Notes under the pieces: model-generated | Databases searched by the model: none | Told to the model about the DNA's origin: nothing | Seen by the model: only the letters and a program-made list of their open reading frames with translations | Assembly: GCF_006716065.1 (NCBI RefSeq) | Contig: NZ_VFOL01000001.1 | Coordinates: forward strand, 2,728,001-2,792,000 | Direction: 5' to 3' | From: Salinispora arenicola | GTDB lineage: Bacteria > Actinomycetota > Actinomycetes > Mycobacteriales > Micromonosporaceae | Length of the DNA: 64,000 bases | Made by a program: the position numbers and the translations under genes | Shown: piece by piece, positions 7,879 to 17,732 of the stretch | How positions within the stretch are numbered: position 1 is the first letter of the stretch | Layout: each line of letters opens with the position of its first letter

Positions 7879-8016
7879 TCAGGCGGCGTCTCCGCACAGC
7901 TCACCCAGCGTCGGCGCCCTGTGCAGCAGGGTGCCGACGTGCACCGCAGGCGAGTCGCCGGAGAGCCGGGGCGCCCCGTCGGCGGAGCCACCTTCAGCTG
8001 CCTCGCGGCGCATCAT
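7879..8016 (-). CDS. Possible 45-residue peptide, unknown
   Basis: A short ORF fills the gap between the PhoX-like gene and the divergent M16 gene. Its product starts MMRREAAEGG and ends TLLHRAPTLGELCGDAA. About 84% of its codons end in G or C, close to real genes here, but the start lacks a clear Shine-Dalgarno sequence. It could be a small peptide or chance. Listed because it is divergent from a peptidase pair. Confidence 0.3.
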   Translation of the reverse strand: MMRREAAEGGSADGAPRLSGDSPAVHVGTLLHRAPTLGELCGDAA

Positions 8017-8037
8017 CCGTGAACCCCGGAGATCGGA

Positions 8038-8043
8038 TAGCGT
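8038..8043 (+). promoter_or_regulatory. -10 box TAGCGT of leaderless type
   Basis: TAGCGT ends 6 bases before ATG 8050 and no Shine-Dalgarno sequence is present. Confidence 0.5.
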
Positions 8044-8049
8044 CCTCCC

Positions 8050-9339
8050 ATGCCCGACAGCGGTTTTCCCTGGCCCATCGAGACGACCCGACTGGACAAC
8101 GGCCTGCGCGTGGTGGTGAGCGAGGACCGCACCGCCCCGGCCGTGGCGGTGAACCTCTGGTACGACGTCGGCTCCCGGCACGAACCGGAGGGGCAGACCG
8201 GCTTCGCCCACCTCTTCGAGCACCTGATGTTCGAAGGCTCGGTCAACGTGGCGAAGACCGAGCACATGAAGCTGGTGCAGGGGTGCGGTGGGTCACTCAA
8301 CGCCACCACCAACCCAGACCGCACCAACTACTTCGAGACAGTCCCCGCCGAGCACCTCGAACTGGCGCTCTGGCTCGAGGCCGACCGCATGGGCGGGCTG
8401 GTGCCGGCGTTGACTCAGGAGACGCTGGACAACCAGCGGGACGTGGTCAAGAACGAGCGGCGGCAGCGCTACGAGAACGTCCCGTACGGCGACGCGTGGC
8501 TGCGGCTGCTGCCACTGCTCTACCCGCCCCGCCACCCGTACCACCACGCGACGATCGGCTCGATGGCCGACCTGAACGCCGCTGACCTCGCCACCTTCCA
8601 GGCCTTCCACACCGCGTACTACGCGCCGAACAACGCGGTCCTGACGGTGGTCGGCGACACCTCCGCCGTCGAGGTGTTCGCCCTGGCAGAAAAGTACTTC
8701 GGCGCGATCCCGCCCCGATCGGACATCCCAGCCGCGCCGGACGGCCGGCACGTCTCGGACACCGGTGCGGCGACGACGGAGATGGTCGTCACCGACGTGC
8801 CCGCGCCCCGGGTGTACGTCGCGCACCGCACCCACCCGTTCGGCACCCCCGGCTACGACGTGACCACCGTGCTCGCCACCGTCCTCGGCAGCGGGCGGGG
8901 CAGCCGGCTCTACCAACGGCTCGCTGACGGTGAGCGGATCGCACAGCCGGACCTGGTCGGCGCGTACGGAGTGGACCTGACGTACGCCCCGGCGCCGTTG
9001 ATCGCCACCGCCACCGCCCGCCCCGGAGTGCCTGCCGAACGGTTGGCCGCCGGGTTGGGCGAGGTCATGGACGAACTGGCCACGGTGCCGGTCACCGCCG
9101 TCGAGTTGGACCGGGCCAAGGCACTGCTCAGCACCGCCTGGTGGCGACAGATGTCCACGGTGGAGGGCCGTGCCGACACCCTCGGCCGGTATGCGACACA
9201 GTTCGGCGACCCGCGGCGGGCGGCCGAACGGCTGCCGGCGCGGCTGGCGGTGACCGCCGAGCAGATCGCGGCGGTGGCCGCCGAGGTGCTCGTCACCGCC
9301 GACCGGGTGATCCTGACCTACCTGCCCGAGGAGAAATGA
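8050..9339 (+). CDS. M16 zinc metallopeptidase, catalytic subunit
   Basis: This is a pitrilysin/mitochondrial processing peptidase family enzyme. The inverted zinc motif HLFEH (HxxEH) is intact at about residue 55 in GFAHLFEHLMFEGS. The downstream Glu ligand is expected in the DNQRDVVKNERRQRYEN segment. At 429 residues it has the usual two M16 half-domains. The next gene encodes an M16 partner without the zinc motif, and the two overlap by 4 bp. This matches the bacterial alpha/beta pairs that form a clamshell heterodimer cutting unfolded or small peptides. No signal peptide, so it probably acts in the cytoplasm. Confidence 0.9.
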   Translation: MPDSGFPWPIETTRLDNGLRVVVSEDRTAPAVAVNLWYDVGSRHEPEGQTGFAHLFEHLMFEGSVNVAKTEHMKLVQGCGGSLNATTNPDRTNYFETVPAEHLELALWLEADRMGGLVPALTQETLDNQRDVVKNERRQRYENVPYGDAWLRLLPLLYPPRHPYHHATIGSMADLNAADLATFQAFHTAYYAPNNAVLTVVGDTSAVEVFALAEKYFGAIPPRSDIPAAPDGRHVSDTGAATTEMVVTDVPAPRVYVAHRTHPFGTPGYDVTTVLATVLGSGRGSRLYQRLADGERIAQPDLVGAYGVDLTYAPAPLIATATARPGVPAERLAAGLGEVMDELATVPVTAVELDRAKALLSTAWWRQMSTVEGRADTLGRYATQFGDPRRAAERLPARLAVTAEQIAAVAAEVLVTADRVILTYLPEEK

Positions 9340-10685
9340 TGACGCTGATCAGCACCCAGCCCGGTCCGGGTACCGCCCGCCCGTACCGGTTTCCGCAGGT
9401 GGTCCGGCGTCCCGTCAAGGGTGGGCAGGTGGTGGCCGCGCACCTGCCGGGGCAGTCGTTGGCCGTGGCGCTACTGCTGCTCGACGCCGGTGCCGGCCGG
9501 GAACCGCGTGGGCGTGAAGGGCTGTGCGCGGTGCTCGCCAAGGCCCTGGAGGAGGGCACGGCGCAGCGGGACGCGACGGCGTACGCCCTGGCCATCGAGG
9601 CGCTCGGCACGGAGCTGGTGACCGGCCTGGACTGGGACTCGTTCCAGGTGAGCGTGCAGGTCCCGGTGGATCGGTTGCCCGCCGCGGTGGAGCTGTTGGC
9701 CGAGGCGGTGCGTACCCCCCGGCTGGAGCCGGACGACGTGCGGCGGGTCCGCGACGACGAGGCGACCGCCCAACGGATGGACTGGGCGAATCCGGGTCCG
9801 CGGGCGGATGCGGCGCTGCGGGCCGACCTGTACGGCGCCGAGAACCGCTGGGGCCGACCGTTGTACGGCGACCCGGACACGGTGGCCGGGCTGGACATCG
9901 AGGATGTTCGAGTTTTCCACTCGGAGTGGTTCCTCCGGCCGGGCACCCTGATCGTCGCCGGGGACCTGGACCGGCTCGATCTCGACGCGCTCGGCGCGGC
10001 GGCGTTCGCCGGCACCGGTGGCGGCGCGGTGGACCGGGGCGACCCGATTCCGGTCACGCCACGCCAGGGGCGCCGAATCGTCCTGGTGGACCGGCCGGGT
10101 TCGGTGCAGTCGACGCTGCGGCTCGGGCATCCGTCACCGCACCGCGCGCACCCCGATCACGTCCCGATGACGCTTGCTGGTGCCGTTCTCGGCGGTGCCT
10201 TCACGTCCCGGCTCAACCATCTGATCCGCGAGGTGCGCGGCTACACGTACGGGATCCGGGGCGACTTCGTGTCCTCCCGCCGGTTCGGGCGGTTCGCGGT
10301 CAGCTCCGGCGTACAGACCGCAGTCACCGCGCCCGCGCTGGTCGAGGCGGTTGGCGAGATCACCCGTACCCAGCAGACCGGGGTGACCGGGGAGGAGCTG
10401 GCGGTGGCGCGCTCATGGCAAGCCGGCCAGCTCTCGGTCGAGTTGCAGACGCCACGGGCGATCGCCGCGGCGCTGACCACGCTGGTAGTCCACGACCTAC
10501 CGGACGACTACTACGCCCGGCTGCGGGAGTCACTGCTCGCCGCCGAGGTCGGCGAGGTCTCGGCTGCCGCCGCCGCGCACCTGCACCCCGAGTCGCTGAC
10601 CCTGGTGATCGAGGGTGACGCTGCCCTGATCCGGGCCGAGCTGGCGGCGACCGGCCTGGGTGAGATCCTCACCAGCACCCGCTGA
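9336..10685 (+). CDS. M16-family peptidase-like subunit, catalytically inactive
   Basis: This 449-residue protein is homologous to its upstream neighbour but the zinc motif is lost. Where HxxEH would stand it reads REGLCAVLAKALEEG, with no His at all. The C-terminal part keeps the Arg/Tyr-containing RGYTYGIRGDF block that binds substrate in the non-catalytic subunit of processing peptidases. It should pair with the upstream HxxEH subunit. The ATG (9336 or 9339) overlaps the previous stop, with GAGGAG in front. A 14-bp hairpin follows. Confidence 0.88.
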   Translation: MMTLISTQPGPGTARPYRFPQVVRRPVKGGQVVAAHLPGQSLAVALLLLDAGAGREPRGREGLCAVLAKALEEGTAQRDATAYALAIEALGTELVTGLDWDSFQVSVQVPVDRLPAAVELLAEAVRTPRLEPDDVRRVRDDEATAQRMDWANPGPRADAALRADLYGAENRWGRPLYGDPDTVAGLDIEDVRVFHSEWFLRPGTLIVAGDLDRLDLDALGAAAFAGTGGGAVDRGDPIPVTPRQGRRIVLVDRPGSVQSTLRLGHPSPHRAHPDHVPMTLAGAVLGGAFTSRLNHLIREVRGYTYGIRGDFVSSRRFGRFAVSSGVQTAVTAPALVEAVGEITRTQQTGVTGEELAVARSWQAGQLSVELQTPRAIAAALTTLVVHDLPDDYYARLRESLLAAEVGEVSAAAAAHLHPESLTLVIEGDAALIRAELAATGLGEILTSTR

Positions 10686-11795
<1,110 letters not shown>

Positions 11796-11856
11796 CTCGG
11801 CCCGCTGGCGCCGCCCACGCCCGAGGGGCGGTGCCGGCGTGCTTGGATTGTGGTGA

Positions 11857-12312
<456 letters not shown>

Positions 12313-12332
12313 GCGGCGACCCCGCTTGTTAC

Positions 12333-12369
12333 CTGTCGCGCGCTGGGGGTAGTCCCCCAGTGCCGACAG
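12333..12369 (+). terminator. Two-part hairpin upstream of CBS gene
   Basis: An inner stem CTGGGGG/CCCCCAG (loop TAGT) is framed by outer arms CTGTCG and CGACAG. It could end the PPOX transcript or structure the leader of the CBS gene, whose binding site begins 3 bases later. Confidence 0.5.
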
Positions 12370-12384
12370 CGAGAGGGGAGCACC

Positions 12385-12801
12385 ATGACAACGGTCGGAG
12401 AGTTCATGACGACCCGGTTGGTCACCATGGACGGCAACGACACGCTCATCGCGGCCGCACAGGAGATGCGGGACTGCGCCATCGGGGACGTCGTGGTAAC
12501 TGACGGCGACAGCGTGGTCGGTATCGTGACAGACCGTGACATCACGGTGCGGGCTGTGGCCGAGAACATGAACCCGGCGTCGACCCGGCTGAACCAGATC
12601 ACCTCCAGGGACGTGGTCACGGTCAGCCAGTACGACGACGCCGTAGCCGCCGCCGACCTGATGCGGACATACGCGGTGCGCCGCCTGCCGGTGGTCGAGG
12701 ACGGGCAGCTGATCGGCCTGGTGTCGATGGGCGACCTGGCGGTGGAACGCGAACCGCAGTCGGTGCTCGCGGACATCAGTGCGGACGACCCGAACAACTA
12801 G
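12385..12801 (+). CDS. Tandem CBS-domain protein
   Basis: A 138-residue protein made of two CBS domains (about residues 1-60 and 70-130). The repeated GDVVVTDGDSVVGIVTDRDI and RRLPVVEDGQLIGLVSMGDL blocks match the Bateman module, which binds adenine nucleotides as an energy or ligand sensor. It has no attached enzyme domain, so it likely acts in trans. A good Shine-Dalgarno sequence (GAGAGGGGAG) precedes ATG 12385. Followed by a 10-bp stem hairpin. Confidence 0.9.
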   Translation: MTTVGEFMTTRLVTMDGNDTLIAAAQEMRDCAIGDVVVTDGDSVVGIVTDRDITVRAVAENMNPASTRLNQITSRDVVTVSQYDDAVAAADLMRTYAVRRLPVVEDGQLIGLVSMGDLAVEREPQSVLADISADDPNN

Positions 12802-12822
12802 CGCCGCCCCTGCTGCGGTTCA

Positions 12823-12858
12823 CCCGATCCGGGCGAGGTTGACCACGTCCGGATCGGG
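12823..12858 (+). terminator. Hairpin after CBS gene
   Basis: A 10-bp perfect stem CCCGATCCGG/CCGGATCGGG with a 16-base loop starts 21 bases after the stop codon. Confidence 0.5.
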
Positions 12859-12946
12859 GATCCGCGCCGGACGTGATGTCACGAGACGTCGGGGCAGACC
12901 ACGGTCGGCCCGATCGCGTGGACGGAACCGGCGGGAGGGAGGACCC

Positions 12947-13318
12947 ATGTCGAAAGCGACCACGAACTTCTTCCAGGACCTCGACCGGCGGGGCTACGAG
13001 CCGCTGCTGGCGAAGACCTCCGGGACGGTGCGGTTCGACCTGCACGAGGGAGCGCACACCACGCACTGGTTAATTCGGATCGACCGGGGGCAACTGCGGG
13101 TGAGCCGGGAGGACCTTGACGCCGATGCGGCCATCGGGCTCAGCCCGGAGCTCTTCGAGGACCTGGCCACCGGCCGAGAACACGCCATCGCGGCTGGCCT
13201 GCGTGGTGACCTGACGGTCAGTGGCGATCCACGGATCTTCGTCCAGGTCGAGCGGCTCTTTCCCGGCAACCCACATTCGCGTGGTCCGCGCCGAGCCCTC
13301 GATCGGGAGGTTCGCTGA
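12947..13318 (+). CDS. SCP2-like small protein
   Basis: This 123-residue protein looks like a sterol carrier protein 2 (SCP2)/lipid-binding fold. It has strands TVRFDLHEG, THWLIRIDRGQLRVS, a helix LSPELFEDLATG, and GDLTVSGD, which matches the typical strand before the final helix. ATG 12947 follows GGGAGGGAGG. Its stop overlaps the start of the glycosidase gene (TGATG), so the two are translated together. A lipid-binding-like partner for a glycogen enzyme is unusual, and the physical link is unknown. Confidence 0.65.
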   Translation: MSKATTNFFQDLDRRGYEPLLAKTSGTVRFDLHEGAHTTHWLIRIDRGQLRVSREDLDADAAIGLSPELFEDLATGREHAIAAGLRGDLTVSGDPRIFVQVERLFPGNPHSRGPRRALDREVR

Positions 13319-15375
13319 TGCCAGGCAACACGGTGCGGATCCTCGACGGCAACACGTTTGTCGTCTCCGAGGAGACCGGGGACATCGAGGCGACGCCGAC
13401 CGAGCCGACCGGGCTCTTCTCCCTCGACACCCGATTCCTGTCCACCTGGGTGCTGACGATCAACGGCGAGCGACTCAACCCGCTGTCCTACGACGACCTG
13501 CAGTACTACGAGGCGCGGTTCTTCCTGGTACCGGGGGTGGCGACGCATTACGTCGACGCCAAGCTCTCGGTTGTCCGGGAGCGGACCGTGGGGGGCAGTT
13601 TCCGCGAGACCCTCACCATCCTCAACCACGACGAGGAGCCAGTCGATCTGGAGATCCGGATGGACGCCGCAGCCGATTTCGCCGACCTGTTCGAGGTGAA
13701 GGACGAACTGCTGAGCAAGAAGGGCGAGATCTACGCCGAGGCGGAGTCGGACCGGTTGCGGCTGGGCTACCGGCGTGGCAACTTCAAGCGCGAAACCATG
13801 ATCACGTCGTCGGTGCCGGCAAAGTTCGACAAGGGCGGTTTCGCGTACACCCTCCGCCTAGAGGCGAATGAGCAGTGGGTGGCGAACATCGACGTGCGTA
13901 CCCTGACGCTCGGCCCGGGTGGTCGGGATCTGCGGATGGGTCTGCGAGCGCACAGTGCCGAACGGCTCGCCCTGCAACAGGACCTGGAGGCGTGGATCGC
14001 GAACGCACCCACGGTCAACAGTGAACGCGAGGACCTGACCGCGACGTACGGTCGCTGCCTGGTCGACCTTGCGGCCCTGCGCTTCGTGCCGCTCTCGCTG
14101 GGCGGGGCGGCATTGCCGGCCGCCGGCCTGCCGTGGTTCATGACGATGTTCGGTCGGGACAGCATCCTGACCTGCCTGCAGGTGCTGCCGTTCGCCCCGG
14201 AGATGTCCAGGACGACGTTGCAGATCCTCGCCACCCTCCAGGGCACCCGGTTCGACGATTTCCGGGAGGAGGACCCGGGTCGGATTCTGCACGAGATGCG
14301 CTACGGCGAGACGGCCGCCTTCGAGGAGCAACCACACTCGCCGTACTACGGCTCGGTGGACGCGACACCACTGTTCATCGTGCTCCTCGACGAGTACGAG
14401 CGGTGGAGCGGCGACGGCGCGCTGGCCAAGGCGTTGCAGGTCGAGTGTCGGGCGGCGTTGAAGTGGATCGACCACTACGCCGACCTGGTAGGTAGTGGTT
14501 ATATCTGGTATGAACGGCGCAACACCGACACCGGGCTGGAGAACCAGTGTTGGAAGGACTCCTGGGACTCCATTTCCTACCGGGACGGTACGTTGCCTCC
14601 GTTTCCGCGCGCCACCTGTGAGGTCCAGGGGTACGCGTACGACGCGAAGGTGCGGGCGGCTCGGCTGGCCCGTGAGTTCTGGGACGACCCGGCATTCGCC
14701 ACGCAGTTGGAGCGGGAGGCGGCCGACCTGAAGGAGCGGTTCAACCGCGAGTGGTGGGTGGAGGACGGTGGGTACTACGCCCTTGCCCTGGATCCGGACG
14801 GCCGGCAGTGCGATGTGCTCAGCTCCAACATCGGACACCTGCTGTGGAGTGGGATCGTCGATGACGATCGAGCCCCGAAGCTCGCCGAACACCTGGTTGG
14901 GCCACGGCTTTTCTCCGGCTGGGGGGTTCGGACGCTGGCCGAGGGCGAGGCCCGCTACAACCCGATCGGCTACCACAATGGCACCATCTGGCCGTTCGAC
15001 AACTCGTTTGTCGCCTGGGGCCTGCGCAACTACGGCTTCGCGGAGGAGGCGGCGACGATCGCCAACGGCATCCTCGACGCTGCCCGCTACTTCTCCGGCC
15101 GGCTGCCCGAGGCGTTCGGCGGCTACCCACGGGAGTTGACCAAGTTCCCGGTGGAGTACCCCACCGCGTGCTCGCCCCAGGCGTGGTCCACCGGCGCGCC
15201 GTTGTTGCTGCTGCGGACGATGCTCGGGCTGGAGCCGCACGAGGGTCACCTGGCCGTCGAGCCCCGCCTGCCGGTGGGGATGGGGCGAATCGAAGTGCTG
15301 GACATACCCGGCCGCTGGGGTCGGGTGGACGCGTTCGCCCGGGGCCGGCTCGACCTCACCAGTCGCGGCGACTGA
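13318..15375 (+). CDS. Glycogen-debranching-type glycosidase (amylo-alpha-1,6-glucosidase family)
   Basis: This is a 685-residue cytosolic glycoside hydrolase. An N-terminal beta-sandwich domain (about residues 10-200, including TGLFSLDTRFLSTWVL) matches the bacterial debranching-enzyme N-terminal domain. The C-terminal (alpha/alpha)6 barrel has WFMTMFGRDSIL, LPEAFGGYPRELTKF and YPTACSPQAWSTGAPLLLL. Family members act on alpha-1,6 branches of glycogen or related glucans. ATG 13318 overlaps the stop of the SCP2-like gene by one base. No signal peptide. Substrate is inferred from family. Confidence 0.85.
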   Translation: MPGNTVRILDGNTFVVSEETGDIEATPTEPTGLFSLDTRFLSTWVLTINGERLNPLSYDDLQYYEARFFLVPGVATHYVDAKLSVVRERTVGGSFRETLTILNHDEEPVDLEIRMDAAADFADLFEVKDELLSKKGEIYAEAESDRLRLGYRRGNFKRETMITSSVPAKFDKGGFAYTLRLEANEQWVANIDVRTLTLGPGGRDLRMGLRAHSAERLALQQDLEAWIANAPTVNSEREDLTATYGRCLVDLAALRFVPLSLGGAALPAAGLPWFMTMFGRDSILTCLQVLPFAPEMSRTTLQILATLQGTRFDDFREEDPGRILHEMRYGETAAFEEQPHSPYYGSVDATPLFIVLLDEYERWSGDGALAKALQVECRAALKWIDHYADLVGSGYIWYERRNTDTGLENQCWKDSWDSISYRDGTLPPFPRATCEVQGYAYDAKVRAARLAREFWDDPAFATQLEREAADLKERFNREWWVEDGGYYALALDPDGRQCDVLSSNIGHLLWSGIVDDDRAPKLAEHLVGPRLFSGWGVRTLAEGEARYNPIGYHNGTIWPFDNSFVAWGLRNYGFAEEAATIANGILDAARYFSGRLPEAFGGYPRELTKFPVEYPTACSPQAWSTGAPLLLLRTMLGLEPHEGHLAVEPRLPVGMGRIEVLDIPGRWGRVDAFARGRLDLTSRGD

Positions 15376-15449
15376 GGATACGGGTTTCGTGCCGAGGTGC
15401 GCGGCCGGTAAGGGGCTTCCGCCTACCGAGTCAGTCAACGTGGCCGGGG

Positions 15450-15455
15450 TAAGGT
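15450..15455 (+). promoter_or_regulatory. -10 box TAAGGT of leaderless type
   Basis: TAAGGT ends 6 bases before ATG 15462, with no Shine-Dalgarno sequence. Confidence 0.45.
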
Positions 15456-15461
15456 CAGCGG

Positions 15462-16190
15462 ATGCCGGAACTCGTGTATCCACCCGTGATCGCCGCCGCC
15501 AAGACGATGTTCCGGGTGCTCGACCTGAAGATCACCATCAAGGGCGCCCACCACGTGCCGCGCACCGGCGGTGCCGTCCTTGCCAGCAACCACGTCAGCT
15601 ATCTGGACTTCATCTTCTGTGGCCTGGGCGCACGCGAGTCGAAGCGGCTGGTCCGGTTCATGGCCAAGAAGTCCGTGTTCACCCACCGGATCTCCGGGCC
15701 GCTGATGCGGGGGATGCGGCACATCCCGGTGGACCGCCGAGCCGGAACCGGTTCCTACGTCGAGGCAGTCGCCGCGCTGCGACGCGGTGAGGTCGTCGGC
15801 GTCTTCCCCGAGGCGACGATCAGCCGGTCGTTCACCGTGAAACAGCTCAAGAGCGGTGCGACCCGGATGGCTCGGGAAGCCGGCGTTCCGGTGCTGCCGG
15901 TGGCCCTCTGGGGAACCCAGCGGCTGTGGACCAAGGGCCGGCCGCGCACGCTCAACCGACGGCACACCCCGATCACCATTCTGGTCGGGGAGCCGATGGA
16001 CCCGACCGCCTACCCGGACGCGAACGCGATGACCGCCGATCTGGCGGAGCGGCTGAGCGCACTGGTCGACCAGAACCAGCGCGAGTATCCGGAGAAGCCG
16101 GCTGGCCCCGACGACACGTGGTGGCTCCCGGCACACCTCGGCGGCAGCGCACCCACTCCCGCCGAGGCGGTCGTTCTGGACCGCTCCTGA
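15462..16190 (+). CDS. 1-acylglycerol-3-phosphate acyltransferase-like protein (PlsC family)
   Basis: This 242-residue LPLAT-superfamily acyltransferase probably makes phosphatidic acid or acylates a related lipid at the membrane. The catalytic NHxxxxD motif is SNHVSYLDF at about residue 42. The glycerophosphate-binding FPEAT motif is VGVFPEATISRSF near residue 108. VLPVALWGTQRLW is the later conserved block. The Pro-rich C-terminus is variable. Which lipid it acylates is not clear, since actinomycetes hold many paralogues. Confidence 0.88.
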   Translation: MPELVYPPVIAAAKTMFRVLDLKITIKGAHHVPRTGGAVLASNHVSYLDFIFCGLGARESKRLVRFMAKKSVFTHRISGPLMRGMRHIPVDRRAGTGSYVEAVAALRRGEVVGVFPEATISRSFTVKQLKSGATRMAREAGVPVLPVALWGTQRLWTKGRPRTLNRRHTPITILVGEPMDPTAYPDANAMTADLAERLSALVDQNQREYPEKPAGPDDTWWLPAHLGGSAPTPAEAVVLDRS

Positions 16191-16200
16191 ACTGCCCCGG

Positions 16201-16908
16201 TTACCGCCCGGCAGCCGCGTCGGCCGCCTGGTCGGGCCATGCTTGGTCGGGTCGGTAGTAGTCGTCCCGCGAACAGAACTCCACCGGCAACGAACCGGGA
16301 AGGGTGACCTGCCCGTCGGCGGTGAGCGGGCCGGCGCCGGCCCGTAACATCAGTACGTCGCGCTCCGGCGGGGAGAGCTCGACCACGTCGGGGTGGGTCA
16401 GTCGGAACGTGGCCACCGCCCGGCGGAGCTGCCGGGCCAGCCCGGTCACCCCAGCCGGGTGGGTCAGCGAGAGCGCTGGCTGGTGGATCGTCCGCAGCGC
16501 GTCGCACACCACGAGTAGCTGCCCGGGCTGGCCCGAACCAGCAGGCTGCACATTCAGGCGGGCTGGCCACTGCCAGCGGACCTGGCTACTGACCAGCCCG
16601 GACAACCCGGGAAGCCGTCGGTGTCGGGGCGCTTCGGTGCCGCCCACCACGGACAGCCGCGAGCTGTTGCCCACGTATGCGAGCCGACGGTCGGTGAGGG
16701 TAACCGCGACCAGCCCCGGCAGGGCCCAGCACTGCCACGCCTCGGTCGGCCCCAGCAGGTAGCCCGCCGTGTGTAACCGATGCTGCCCGAGCACCAGTTC
16801 ACCGGGCTCCAGCACCAGTTCGTGCCGGTGGTTGAACACCGGACCGGTGCCGTTGGGAGCGTCAAATCGGTGCGGGGCGATGAAGAAGGGTGACGCGTCG
16901 TCGCGCAT
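16201..16908 (-). CDS. Conserved hypothetical protein near two-component operon
   Basis: This is a 235-residue soluble protein. The middle has beta-rich PH-like character (GYLLGPTEAWQCWALPGLVAV followed by LTDRRLAYVG), reminiscent of proteins that display GTEAWxxWxLP-like membrane-binding domains, but I do not recognise a family. The C-terminal segment SRDDYYRPDQAW is hydrophilic. ATG 16908 has GGGGAGG 8 bases upstream. It lies 110 bases downstream of the response regulator gene on the same strand and may be in that transcript. Confidence 0.6.
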   Translation of the reverse strand: MRDDASPFFIAPHRFDAPNGTGPVFNHRHELVLEPGELVLGQHRLHTAGYLLGPTEAWQCWALPGLVAVTLTDRRLAYVGNSSRLSVVGGTEAPRHRRLPGLSGLVSSQVRWQWPARLNVQPAGSGQPGQLLVVCDALRTIHQPALSLTHPAGVTGLARQLRRAVATFRLTHPDVVELSPPERDVLMLRAGAGPLTADGQVTLPGSLPVEFCSRDDYYRPDQAWPDQAADAAAGR

Positions 16909-17018
16909 CGTCACAACCTCCCCTGCAGATGTCGGCGGGACTGCCGGGGGCTGCCCACCGGAACCCCTCGTTCCACAGTCGAGCTTCGCTGGTCCGCGGC
17001 CCCATGTCATGACGCCTG

Positions 17019-17732
17019 TTAGGGGGTCGGCCGTTCGTACGACGCCTGGGATTGGTAGGTGCCGATCTCCTCCGGCCGAATGAGGCCGTCCTCGATGGCC
17101 CGGGCGAGGAGGGTCGCCTTCGTCGCGGCCGGCCGTCCGGCCCGGGTGTACTTGATCCGGGCCCGGTCGACGTACTGCTTGACGGTATGTTCGCTGATTT
17201 GCATCCGCCGAGCCACCGATGCCTTCGACATCGACTGGAACCACAGCAGCAACGCCTCCCGCTCCTTGTCCGACAGCACGGGTCGGTCCGGTCGTGGGTC
17301 GCCGACGAGCGCACCGGCCAGCGTCGGCGGTACATACGCCCGATCGCTGGCCGCCGCCAGAACGGTCGCCACGCAGTGGTCCCGCCCTTCGTGCTTGGCG
17401 AGGAACGCCACCGCTCCAGTGTCCAGCGCAGCCAGTAGCGTCGCCGGGTCGGTGAGCTCGGAGTAGACCACCACCCGGCGCCCGGCGGTGCAGAGCGCGG
17501 TGAGCTTGTCCAGCACGATCCGGCCGTGCAGACGCAGGTCGAGCAGAATGACATCGGCCTGCGGCGCGGCCCGCAGCACCTCGTCCGGGTCGTCGCCGGT
17601 GGCGAGCACCGTGAGCTGTGGTTCGCTGGCGAGCCAGGCGCGTACCCCGTCGATGACCACCGGGTGGTCATCGACGATGACCACCCCGATGGGAGTACGC
17701 GCGGTCACCGCCGCCACCGGGTCTGCGTCCAT
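17019..17732 (-). CDS. NarL/FixJ-family response regulator
   Basis: This 237-residue transcription regulator has a receiver domain at about residues 14-130: acidic pair VIVDDHP, phospho-acceptor Asp in VILLDLRLHG and switch Lys in AFLAKHEG. A C-terminal LuxR-type helix-turn-helix follows (about 160-225; SVARRMQISEHTVKQYVDRA). Its start overlaps the end of the kinase-like gene by 28 bases, so the three signalling genes are one operon. The partner kinase should be the 400-residue protein at 18888-20090. Confidence 0.92.
   Translation of the reverse strand: MDADPVAAVTARTPIGVVIVDDHPVVIDGVRAWLASEPQLTVLATGDDPDEVLRAAPQADVILLDLRLHGRIVLDKLTALCTAGRRVVVYSELTDPATLLAALDTGAVAFLAKHEGRDHCVATVLAAASDRAYVPPTLAGALVGDPRPDRPVLSDKEREALLLWFQSMSKASVARRMQISEHTVKQYVDRARIKYTRAGRPAATKATLLARAIEDGLIRPEEIGTYQSQASYERPTP

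Noticed and set aside
13858..15483. Long reverse-strand reading frame opposite the glycosidase gene
   Set aside because: It is a shadow of the GC-rich forward gene, whose protein has clear domains; the reverse frame shows no recognisable motif.
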